Source of the DNA: Ramazzottius varieornatus
Taxonomy: Eukaryota; Tardigrada; Eutardigrada; Parachela; Ramazzottiidae
Assembly: GCA_001949185.1 (NCBI GenBank)
Contig: BDGG01000001.1
Coordinates: 1,858,478 to 1,922,477 of the forward strand
Length of the DNA: 64,000 nt
Reading direction: 5' to 3'
Each line of letters begins with the position of its first letter. Position 1 is the first letter of the stretch. The translations under genes were made by a program, and so were the position numbers. The notes below the pieces were generated by a model. The model did no database searches. It worked only from the letters and a program-made list of their open reading frames with translations, and had not been told where the DNA came from. Shown one piece after another: positions 21,120-30,556 of this stretch.

Positions 21120-21742
21120 TGTCAGCTTACCAACCTCATGGAGAGTCGAACAGCATTACAATTAGGGAACACCAGGCTCGGCGATCAAACCCCGTCACGT
21201 AAAGCATCTGCCGCATCATTGTCAATCTTTTCCATAATATGAACCACAAACAGAGCGCCACGTCAATCTGGAACAGACTTCAAGCTCATAGTTAATAGCC
21301 TATGTATACGGATAGCATGCGTACTTCCGTGTTGCTCATCCCTCCCATAAATTGCCTGGCTCTCTACTGAGCCATCCGGTAATCACTCAGGCATGCACGG
21401 TAGCGCACACTGACAGGAAAAAACTTCCGACTTTCTTTCCTCCAGGATGACTGGCCTGGAAGAGGCAATGGGTTTTGCCAGCCTGACGAACGCTGACATG
21501 GCAGTCCTTATTCGGCCGTAATTTCAATTGGGCCACGCCAACAACAACAACAACAACTCGCGCAGTTATCAGAGAAGCTACGAAGCTCCCACTTCTGCCT
21601 GCGTATCAGTGTGATCATCTTCTCTGATATGGAAGGTTTGCCTGCCAGTTATTTCCTGGTTGTCGGTTCCTTCTGTCTCTATCCAGCCCACACGCACGAC
21701 TGCTCTTCCGCCTGACCAAATCTGCAAGAAACTCACTGGGAC
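21120..21742. other. Intergenic
   Basis: No ORF of note. A short CAACAACAACAACAAC run lies near 21539. Confidence 0.4.
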
Positions 21743-22761
21743 ATGTCGGCATATTATTTCAGGTTTTTGATTACTTCAGGGTGGGAGTATGCATATTTTA
21801 CCATATTCGTTGATTTGATTTTCATTGGACTTGCTCAAGGTTAGTGCCAAGAACGCTTCTGAACGCTCTGATTTTGAAGATTGATCGGTAAGCCGGCAGG
21901 CGACACGGATAAGATTCGTCACATCAACTGGCGCACGCTTCCATTGTCATTGAGTGGAAGCGTGCGCCACTGAGGACAATAATCTTGCGTGCTTTGTTCG
22001 CCGGTCTCGCAGTTGCCGTAAATGTACCTCATTCTTGCCTTGCGCAGGTTCGTCGATCAATATCGGCAAAATGGACTGTGGTCCCTTCTTCTGTCCAAAC
22101 GTAGAGATGGTGGCCGTAACTGTTCCCCCCGAAGGCCACAATGACTCGAGTACCTCACAAGAGACCAGTCTCGACTACTGCTGCTATACCATCCCAAGCG
22201 AAGGAACTGTAGATATGTCCATGCCTTATTGCTGTGACTATGAGGAATATAGCGAAAACTCCTACACGATGGCCGGTCTCGGACCAACCAGGTACCAAAC
22301 ACGGGACCTCGGCAAACATACTCGACAACGAATGTTTTCTAATTGGCGCATGCTTCCAGCCAATAATAAACTCTGATAATACTAATAACTTGACCACGTA
22401 GAAAAACAATCTTGTCGAATTTGTTTGCCGTGCAGATACGAGCTATCATAGTTGTCATTTGTCAAAAACCGTCCGAAACGTACAGTACGTAACCTTGTCT
22501 CATTTACTTTTTTTCGGGTCTGTTTAGCCGTCTCCTTGTGGCCTTTCTCCCTGCTGCGATAGCGGTAAGGGACCACACGTGTGGTGTGTGCATGCATCGT
22601 GAGTTATGGAAAGCAGCTTACATACTACTGTATTACCGGGGTTCCTGTCCTTGCAGCTCTTCCTGGCGACGATTGGAGTGGCCTACATTATGTTTATCAT
22701 TTGCTGTCGCCTCGAGCCTGAACGGGGACCTGTCCGGGGTGGTAGAACGGTCCACCTGTAA
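21743..22761 (+). CDS. Single-pass membrane protein with Cys-rich ectodomain, Shisa/VOPP1-like
   Basis: Four exons (21743-21839, 22048-22291, 22528-22564, 22657-22761) join in phase to 160 residues. The signal peptide is FVDLIFIGLAQG. The ectodomain has DCGPFFCP, then DYCCYTIPSEG and MPYCCDYEEY: paired cysteines spaced as in Shisa- and VOPP1/WBP1-type proteins. The membrane helix is LLVAFLPAAIALFLATIG through IMFIICC, built across a 37-nt exon, and is followed by a short basic tail (RLEPERGPVRGG). Vertebrate relatives act as trafficking or receptor auxiliary proteins; the role here is unknown. Introns 1 and 2 each hold a palindromic repeat. A gene of similar design lies tail to tail, downstream on the other strand. 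Confidence 0.75.
21905..22015. repeat. Palindromic repeat family copy, near-perfect inner arms
   Basis: AACTGGCGCACGCTTCCA and TGGAAGCGTGCGCCACT pair almost perfectly around TTGTCATTGAG. Intron 1 of the Shisa-like gene. Confidence 0.8.
22298..22435. repeat. Palindromic repeat family copy with decayed right inner arm
   Basis: GACCTCGGCAAACATACTCG and ATTGGCGCATGC at left; AACAATCTTGTCGAATTTG plus TTTGCCG at right. Intron 2 of the Shisa-like gene. Confidence 0.7.
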
Positions 22762-23208
22762 CAATAGAGAAAGCACAAGATCAGAAAAGCTGCATAGAGT
22801 TTTCTTTCTCAAAGTGTAAAATGCTCATGTTAATCACGTACCTCTTTACATGCCTCTGGGATCAAACAGTTGTCTGAAATTTTCAAGAGCGTAAAAAGCA
22901 CACGTCGGTGGCAACTTCTTTCTGAGGGACCTAAGCACAATTCCGGTACAAGACGCGACCGGATTGTGCTGCACGCAGACTACTCACAACCGAGCCCTAT
23001 TTGAGGTGATGCTCAATTTCTTCCGGCCATAGAAAGCAAATCTGGCTTTACGATTGTCGTCTCATACGTAATCTTGTCGCCTTCAGACCATTCACAAAAT
23101 ATATACAATACCCAGAGTACCTTTCCAAAGCCCGTCAACAGCACCACAATCGTGGGCACAATTACAGTCCCGTACTATGCTTGTACCGAATTCGTTCACT
23201 ACCCGTAG

Positions 23209-24326
23209 TCAAAACATAATCGGAGCCCGATGAGGCTTTTCCTCAGCCTGTGGAACAGAGGAAAAAGCTGGTGAAGGTTTGTAGATGATTACATGGAACC
23301 CAGAGCTGTTTGGCGAAGGAGGAATTACGTACCTCGAGGTCTTTGTGGCACGCTATGGCGTGCGCTTGAGCTTCCGCGTCCGTAGTGTAAACTGTTCCGA
23401 CAGAAGACCTAGCTCCTTCCCTCGTACTGTTAGCCCGACTGGAAAACGCTAGACCACTCCGCCTTCTCATACTTCCAGTTCCTCGCATTTGCCTACGTTC
23501 TAAGGGTCGTCGACAGACCAGTTCGAAGGCTGCGCACACTGTTATGACGAAAACCAGCGACATCAACTGCAAAGAGAAACTTTTGATAATAAAACGCCAC
23601 AGAAAGAATTCAGCCATCCCAGTTCTTACAAAAAAGATGAAGACGAAGGTCACAAGCCTGTAACAGTAAATTATTATTTATGACTATAGTTGAAACCCAG
23701 ACAAACTCCACAAAATTGTCTACTCAAGCGGCGCACACTTCCAGTTTTATTTGCTGGCTTCGTGCGCCACTTGGGGAAAGGTTCTGGTCGAGTTCGCTTG
23801 CCGAGGTCCCACTTATTTTGATGACTGAGGAAACACCAAAGTTCCTTACCCAAACCCAGTGCTTCCAAATCCAGCAGTGTTGATCACATAGACTGACCAT
23901 ACACAACACTCTCTCGGTAACTCCCCTGCGATACTGCAGCAGTAAGCAGGAATTTGGACTTGTTCAGGCAAAGTGGAATTGTCCGGGCAAGCTATCCATT
24001 GCAACTCTCCCGCCGATACGTTCCAATAACCACAAGCTTCCTCGGGGTCGTAGCCATCGCATCTCCGAACTAGAAGGCAAAAGAACGGGTCAAACCATCT
24101 GTCGATGTCTTCATCAGAGGCGTACCGTATTCCCTCGAAAGTTCTGCGCAGTCACATGAAAGGCCCATAAAGTAGCCACTGGTGATCGTAGTTCACTCAA
24201 TAGGGTTCCGGGTCTGTTATCTGACTGCGCCAAACTTCCGAGGGAATGCAGTAAAACGGTCCAGTTCGGATTTTTACCCACGAGAAGAACAGTGAGGAGG
24301 AAGTAACCCAGCCACAAGCCTTCCAT
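23209..24326 (-). CDS. Shisa-like single-pass membrane protein
   Basis: Five exons (24197-24326, 23850-24069, 23630-23657, 23333-23566, 23209-23247) total 651 nt, 216 residues. A signal peptide (WLGYFLLTVLLVG) is followed by the ectodomain. It has RRCDGYDPEEACGYWNVS, then ACPDN, PAYCCSIAG and PRECCVW: the C-x-GY ... W ... CP ... YCC ... CC pattern of the Shisa domain. The membrane helix runs LVTFVFIFF|LMSLVFVITVCAAF across a 28-nt exon. The cytoplasmic tail is Arg/Ser-rich. Shisa proteins in other animals retain receptors in the ER or accompany AMPA receptors; this is known for the family only. The gene faces the other Shisa-like gene with about 450 bp between stop codons. The intron at 23658-23849 has a palindromic repeat. 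Confidence 0.78.
23685..23820. repeat. Palindromic repeat family copy, intron of Shisa-like gene (-)
   Basis: CAAGCGGCGCACAC and CGTGCGCCACTTGG arms; right outer arm GGTCGAGTTCGCTTGCCG. Confidence 0.75.
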
Positions 24327-24761
24327 ACTCTAACGAAGCTCGCATCCGACCTCGATTATTCACTTTAGATTTTCTAACTGGGAAACCGCCGAGCTGAACA
24401 CGGAACAAAAACTTCCAACTACAAAAAGGGAATAGAGAAGAAGAATCATATGGAGCATGTGAGAATAAACATCTTTTATACTTTGAGGTCCGAATACAAC
24501 GTAAGATCTCACTTGACGTACCGTAGTACTTAAGAAAACAGGAACCAGCCTTTCTAAAACCTGAAGGAAGACTAACCGAAAGCACAAAAGGAAGAACCTG
24601 AGAACTCTTTTCAGCCCAAGGATCCTCAATGAATGGAAGAGTGTTCAATTCTCCGGGGTTCTGACCGGAGTCAACTGCAAACAGTTACCCGGATTACTTG
24701 ACAAATCGGTCCCGAAGGCATTGTTCAGGCAGATTTAGCCCAAATTAAGCCTGATGTCCTG

Positions 24762-26977
24762 TCAACGTCCAAAGTGGTTCTTGTCTCTTACCTTGATCCA
24801 GGGATGAACGTGGGCCTGCAGCGGCGTCATCCGCTTTGATGGCTCCCATTCCAGGCAGCGCTCTATGAAGTCCACGACCATCGGGTTCTTGCAGTGGGCT
24901 AGGACCTTCTTCACTGGTCGACTCTTGGGTGCTTTGATCACCACGTGTCTCGGCTCGGCACCCTCCGGAGCTGGCTCGTCCAGGGTGTGGTGAGCTGTCA
25001 GGGAAAGGCATCGAGGTGATCCATCTGGTAGAAAGTGAGCAGCGAACACCTGGCCTTTGTCTTCACCCTGGCCGACGTTCCTGCACGCCTCCACCATTTT
25101 GGTCGGCGGCAACCCTATCAAAGCAAACCTACATCAAAATTACAGAAAAAGTGGAAGCTCGCCAAGCAAACTCGACCAGATAGTTTTGCCAAGCGGCGCA
25201 CAGTCTCGGTGTTGTTGGGTGGTGACGTGCGCTACTTGGAAAAACATCTTGTCGAACTGTGCCTTAGTCCGAACTAGAGTGCAGGAAATGCATCCCTACC
25301 CGTGTTTCCATTTGGATTTGTTATACGGCTTCCAGGTGGAAGTACGGTTTTATATTCATAATCGGTAGTACCAACTGGACACCATGAAGAAAGTCCAAAT
25401 GGAAACACGGGGTACGGATGCATTCTTTACACTGTACACGTATGATAGAAAATTATGGAACAGTAAACCTTATGGGACAGATCTTTTTGCTACGGCGGTA
25501 CGGAAGCACGCACGTTCACGTTTGATTCAAACTAATATACCATTATACGTGTACTATAACTATTGTATATATACATAACTGCAACTAAGTTACTGTACAC
25601 ACGGTGGGCCTAATTATGGGCATGGACAAACTTCTGAGCAGCGGCCAAAAGCGGCATGGACTAACCAACACTGCCGCTTTCGGCCTGTACTCAAAATCTT
25701 GTCCATGCCCATAATTAGGCTGACCGCGTGTACTGATAAAAAGGACAAACCTAGCGCTTCGATCATGAGAGCCAATAAGGCTTGCTCGCTGTCAGCATAG
25801 AAGAAGGGGAAACCGATTAGAAGTTCCAGCAAGATGCAGCCGTAAGACCACATGTCGGATGCACAGTCGTAGCCCAAACCAAGGACTATTTCAGGAGCTC
25901 GATAGTATCTCGAACCAATGTAGTCGTGAGTCTGTTGTCCCACTCGACAGCTGGTGCCAAAGTCTACCAGCTTGATACCTGTTCTGCCTTCCTGTCTGAA
26001 CATGACGTTTTCCGGTTTCAAGTCACAATGCACGATCTTTTCCTTGTTCAGCACGATCAAGGCCTTTAGGAAAGACTGAGCGATAGCGCGGACTTTCACC
26101 GGTCCCAGCATCTGGTTGGGCAGGTGCTAAAAGAAAAACGGTCAAAACTTAGAATCAGCACGAAGAACTCGCGATCGTCCACACAGCGTGCGCCACTTGG
26201 GGAAAAAACTGCGTAGACAAACTTCCGGGTTGAAGTCACGGTATAGACCGCCCTCCATCCAATCAGGAAACCCATGGTTAAAGCCCGACTAATCAGAATT
26301 GTCAATTCAAAAACTGAAAAGTCCGCCCTATACCATTACTATAGAAAATTGACAGAATTAATCTTCTGAACGAAGCTTCTTACCTTAACGAAATCGTACA
26401 GGTTGAGGTAAAGCCTTTCCAAAACGAGTACCCGATGTCTACGAAACGTAAAGGCATCGATAAGGCGGATGATGTTCCCGTCCGAGTCATCACTTCCGTA
26501 GGTTTCGTTCAAGTGGCGAAGGATATTTTCCTCTTGGGCGGCCAAGAGCTTGCACTTCCGGTCAGCGCGAAAGATCTTCAGGGCGACTTTAGTGTTGGTT
26601 TTGTGGTCGTAGCCTACGTAAACTGCGCTGGAATATCCCTTGCCAAGCAGCTTGACCAACTCGTAACGGTAGGCGATATGGTCGTGGGTGTGGGCTATGT
26701 ACGAACGCGATGTGGTGTCGAAGCCGTGATTGTGCTTTCCCTTCTTGACTTTATCAGCGCCTTCTCCAACGAAGTAGATCTCCGGATAGTCGCTACACTC
26801 TCGCTGCTCGTATGGCGTCAGAATATTCCGATAGTAAAATAACGCCTCTTTTGGAGTGAGGGGCCCCGACGACGAAGAAGCTTTCTTGGTGGTATTTTCG
26901 GTTCCGTTCATCGTCGATGCATCCACCATATTCACCACTGTCTGATCCAGATCATCGATTTCCATCTCGCTGTCCAT
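24762..26977 (-). CDS. DYRK-family dual-specificity protein kinase (class 2-like)
   Basis: Three exons are clear (26384-26977, 25751-26126, 24762/24792-25114). A DYRK-homology box precedes the kinase (NILTPYEQRE, DYPEIYFVG). The domain shows GKGYSSAV, VALKIFR, HCDLKPENV, VDFGTSC, RYYRAPEI, and a C-lobe ending WEPSKRMTPLQA and HPWIK. The kinase phosphorylates Ser/Thr and self-phosphorylates on Tyr. The usual activation-loop YxY is THDY here: the second Tyr is kept and the first is His. Reading through, the frame stops at 24762. A GTAAGA donor after HPWIK (24792) suggests a further C-terminal exon that I could not place in 24330-24760. Introns hold two palindromic repeat copies and two hairpin repeats. 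Confidence 0.87.
25150..25268. repeat. Palindromic repeat family copy, DYRK intron
   Basis: CTCGCCAAGCAAACTCGAC, CAAGCGGCGCACAG, GACGTGCGCTACTTGG and CATCTTGTCGAAC in order. Confidence 0.75.
25284..25425. repeat. Hairpin repeat with 30-bp arms
   Basis: AATGCATCCCTACCCGTG with TTTCCATTTGGA at left is matched in reverse complement by TCCAAATGGAAACACGG and TACGGATGCATT at right. The loop is about 80 bp. DYRK intron. Confidence 0.75.
25606..25730. repeat. Imperfect palindrome with 21-bp outer arms
   Basis: CCTAATTATGGGCATGGACA and its reverse complement bound an inner pair GCGGCCAAAAGCGGCA / TGCCGCTTTCGGCC. DYRK intron. Confidence 0.8.
26178..26235. repeat. Half copy of the palindromic repeat family
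   Basis: CGTGCGCCACTTGGGG with a degraded outer arm. The left half is missing or unrecognisable. DYRK intron. Confidence 0.55.
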
Positions 26978-27887
26978 GGCGCCGTGAACGATGTTGACTT
27001 AGTTAATCTCCAATCTCTTATCCACAATTGAGGACGCTCTAAATACTGGAGATGCGGGAGAAACATTCATGGTCAGGGTGAGAAGGCTAATTCAGAATAT
27101 ATATGATAATACAGCCACGATTACCGTATTTGATTCCACAACCACCAGTTGCACTCTCCCTTGTCCCGTCTGCAGATGGTCGCGGCATACAATAGGTCCT
27201 TCTTTCGCCCACGATCACTGGAACTAGCTCGATCCGGAGCGAAGAAATTTCTAGTGAGGCTTCTAGTGGAGAAGCAGCTACAGAAGCACTGTTCGCCAGG
27301 TAAACGCCAGATAAATAAACTTTACCAAGCAAAGTTTTATTTTGGTGGGCAGCAGCGGGTAATCGATCAACCGATCATTCGAAAGAGTCATTGTTGTCGA
27401 AGTGTCGTGTTCGGGACTGATTATCGCAACCTGGTGCAGCGATGGACGGGTGATTACAGACATTAAGTTGCCATCGCCAGATGAAAGTCTCACTGTAGCT
27501 AAGTCTTGAGATGAGTTGCAACGTCACTCATAAGCGCAGCAGCTGATCAGAACTTTGAATAGTTGGGCAGCCACCATGCTTTCCAATGCTAGCCAACCGT
27601 AACTCCGATTATGCTATTTTTCGAAAATAAGGAGAGCTCCGGAAAGCAAACTGTAGCTACACTTCACGAAAGGGGCGGAGCAAGGCCGTAGTTACAGTTG
27701 CAAAGTGAACGGGAGTGACAACTTAATCTCTGTAATATTTACTCAGTGAAAATTATGAAAACGCAGAACGGCTTCGCAACGGTTAAATTTTGTTTTCGGT
27801 GGAACGAATAGCCCAATCTTGTCGTGAGGGTGGAGCCAATTACACCAGCGCTGTAATCCCACCAGCGGTGTGATCAGTCTTTGAAGG
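26978..27887. other. Intergenic upstream of DYRK gene
   Basis: No confident gene. A plus-strand stretch at 27177-27300 opens with ATG and ends at a possible GTAAAC donor, but has no recognisable motif. CAGCGATGGACGGGTGATTA near 27438 matches the ends of the small nested element at 28088. Confidence 0.35.
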
Positions 27888-28087
27888 CCCTTATTAAGTA
27901 CAGCCCAACTTAGGAACGGCAATCACTCAATCAATACCTCTTCAACGAAAAATACCGTTCTCAGTGACGGTCGAACACCGGGTCTCCTGTTCAAAAGGTA
28001 GGATATACGTTCTGATGACAAAGTCTCCCTGTTGCACCGGTGTTTGGCGGGTCGTACATGACAGTCCCGTGATTTTGGATATTAGGC

Positions 28088-28213
28088 TGAGTAAATCACC
28101 CGTCCGCGGTCCATCGCTGACCTGGTGAATATAGCCCATTGTTTTCCTCCTTCAGAGACTCAGAGTTCGCTCAGTTCAGTGTTGCGACCAGCGATGGACG
28201 GGTGATTTACTCA
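28088..28213. mobile_element. Small nested inverted-repeat insertion
   Basis: GAGTAAATCACCCGTCC at left and GGACGGGTGATTTACTC at right. It interrupts the left arm of the large inverted repeat; the right arm has the uninterrupted site (GGCTGACGAGG in reverse complement). Related ends occur near 27438 and 29430. Confidence 0.75.
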
Positions 28214-28420
28214 CGAGGAGATTTTTCCAATCCGCCGCCTCTGATGCTCAAACCCACATTCCAGGTGGATAGAGAAGAGTTTCCTCTATCGTCTGAGCCG
28301 AAAACCTCGTCATCATTCCATTCCTGGAATAAACTGGACGGTTCGGAAGTGATCGTCCATTGACCGCTACAGTGCGCCGCGATGACGTGAAGTTTCTTGA
28401 TTGCCTCTTTGATTGACCAC

Positions 28421-28470
28421 NNNNNNNNNNNNNNNNNNNNNNNNNNNNNNNNNNNNNNNNNNNNNNNNNN
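28421..28470. other. Assembly gap (50 N)
   Basis: A run of 50 undetermined bases at the centre of the large inverted repeat. Confidence 0.99.
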
Positions 28471-28956
28471 GTGCTTTCTTAGCACCTTAAGGCGTGTGGT
28501 ACGGTGCAACGTCAACAGTACGGGCGATCAGCTAATCGTTCTGTGGTCAATCAAAGAGGCAATCAAGAAACTTCACGTCATCGCGGCGCACTGTAGCGGT
28601 CAATGGACGATCACTTCCGAACCGTCCAGTTTATTCCAGGAATGGAATGATGATGAGGTTTTCGGCTCAGACGATAGAGGAAACTCTTCTCTATCCACCT
28701 GGAATGTGGGTTTGAGCATCAGAGGCGGCGGATTGGAAAAATCCCCTCGTCAGCCTAATATCCAAAATTACGGGACTGTCATGTACGACCCGCCAAACAT
28801 CGGTGCAACAGGGAGACTTTGTCATCAGAGCGTATATCCTACCTCCACCAAACAGGAGACCCGGTGTTCGAATGTCACTGGGAACGGTATTTTGCATAAA
28901 AGAGATGTTGATCGAGTGATTGCCGTTCTTAAGTTGGATTGTACTTAATATAGAAA

Positions 28957-29135
28957 TGGCGGAAACTCGTCAGGCACGAGGCGTCAGCCGTCAGGATCAG
29001 GATCAGGATCAGGAAGTTCATTCGGAAAAAACCACAACATTGGCACAGCATCAATGAATTCCTTGCCAACGTTGTCGTTTTTCTGAATGGATTTCTTGAT
29101 CCTGATCCTGACGCCTCGTCCCTGACAGGTTTCCG
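28957..29135. repeat. Inverted repeat with a GGATCA tandem
   Basis: Arms of about 75 bp: GGCGGAAACTCGTCAG, CACGAGGCGTCAG, GGATCAGGATCAGGATCAGG at left; GATCCTGATCCTGACGCCTC and CCTGACAGGTTTCCGC at right. The left arm carries extra GGATCA units. Confidence 0.8.
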
Positions 29136-30556
29136 CAATCCCTCAAATGTGGCGAAGCCGTTTTGTGTTTTCAGGCCGAGCGAAGCGAGGCCCTTTTAAG
29201 TCTGTCGAGATTTCAATGGACGATCAGATTCTTCGAGCTTTCAAATATCGTAAACACAGTACTGGAAAAAGACACGGCACTTAATCGAGGCGATTACAAA
29301 TTTTTCTGTGGAACCGTACTGTGGGTCGCAAGTACTGTAAAAGTGCTCGCTCTACAATGGTTTGCCTCCTTTGCTCGGCCTTTCCAGTGGTCAGAACCAC
29401 TAGCTAGTGATTAATTCACTGAGTTGATCCACCCGTCCATCGCTGGTTCCGACTTCTTATCGTCCGGAAATCTCTTCGAAAGTTGGAATGCGAATTCGGA
29501 TCCTACTCATTCTAGGGAGTTCCACTTACCATATCTTCTTCTGAGCTCGGGACCTCCTATTGCCATAACCTCAGCTCCATCGCTGCCGTGTAAGTTATAA
29601 CGAAGGCTCGTTGCTTTTCTCTCTGCTGCGTGCGTGCAATCGAGGATGGAGGAACGTTCCAAGAAGGTGACAACGAACGAAGGAATTCTTGGAAAGGCTG
29701 AATTCGAGAAACAATATATCTCCGCTGCAGAAGCGCGTGGACCGAGAGGGCAACCTGGTCAAGAAGATGGTACAGTCAACGTTCACTCTACGAGTTTTCA
29801 ATCGCAATATCTAACCATGGGTTGCAGTTTAGAACCAGGCTCTATCGGAAGCAGAATGGTGCATGGGCGATGTGTCCGCGTCATTCATGGATGGAAGTCT
29901 TGCACTATACGGACGTCCTGAACTGTCGGCGGACACTGTAAGCGAGGATCAGCCATAAGGTAACACCAGAGTAAAAAATCATTATTCTGGAGAAAAACGA
30001 AGCGGCAGAAACTGGCGGATTACGAATGGGAATATAAATACTTTGGAGCGGGTGGATCGAATGTGAAAGAATATCGAAGACTTCGTTACTGTTTCAAGCG
30101 TTCCAAAGATCTCGCTCTTAAAACCCGGCTGGGGTATTTTTATCACGATTACAAGCATTCGTTGAGGAGATGCCTTGACTTGGTGAGCTAGTAGAAATTC
30201 CCATACTGGGATTTTGGCCTGTAATTTGAACCGTGGGTTTAGTTTCGTTATCTGACATATTATTCCTTTCAGGTACCTTTCAGCTTCTTTAAGTTAAAAT
30301 TAAAATTAACTATAGTCACTGTAGTTCGATCTGACGACTTCTTACTTTCTATAATTGGGGACCTTCGGTTCTTCATCTGTAAAACGGCATCGAGAACCAG
30401 GGTTTTTGGCTGTTGCATCTTCGCAAACGCGGAAAAGTTGCTAAGGATAGCGTGAAGAAAGGAATACTTTCTGTTGCAAAACTAGTACGAAAAGTCCAGC
30501 ACGGGGTCCGCTTAACAAGCTTGTAATACTTCGTCGTTTACTTCGGAGGGAATGTC
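29136..30556. other. Mostly intergenic, with possible unassigned exons
   Basis: An ATG at 29645 opens MEERSKKVTTNEGILGKAEF on the plus strand with no family I recognise. No confident full gene. Confidence 0.35.
29988..30182 (+). CDS. Candidate exon, unrecognised protein
   Basis: One open frame of about 65 residues has a strongly coding-like composition (KRQKLADYEWEYKYFGAGG, then a run of Arg/Lys/Tyr with FYHDYKHSLRRCLDL). It ends exactly at a GTGAGC donor. I could not fix the neighbouring exons; the upstream frame near 29645 may belong to it. No function can be given. Confidence 0.35.

Larger units (their letters stand above)
27888..28953. repeat. Large inverted repeat (about 400-bp arms) around an assembly gap
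   Basis: The left arm (27888-28420) and right arm (28542-28953) are reverse complements over most of their length. They share, for example, GTGGTCAATCAAAGAGGC, TCATTCCATTCCTGGAATAA, TGTACGACCCGCCAAACA and AACGGCAATCACTC. The left arm has an extra insert of about 125 bp. The centre holds 50 N. Either a foldback element or a palindromic misassembly would look like this. Long ORFs within the arms mirror each other and are not read as genes. Confidence 0.8.

Noticed and set aside
28207-28948. ORFs running through the N gap
   Set aside because: They are mirror images in the two arms of an inverted repeat, and the gap interrupts them.
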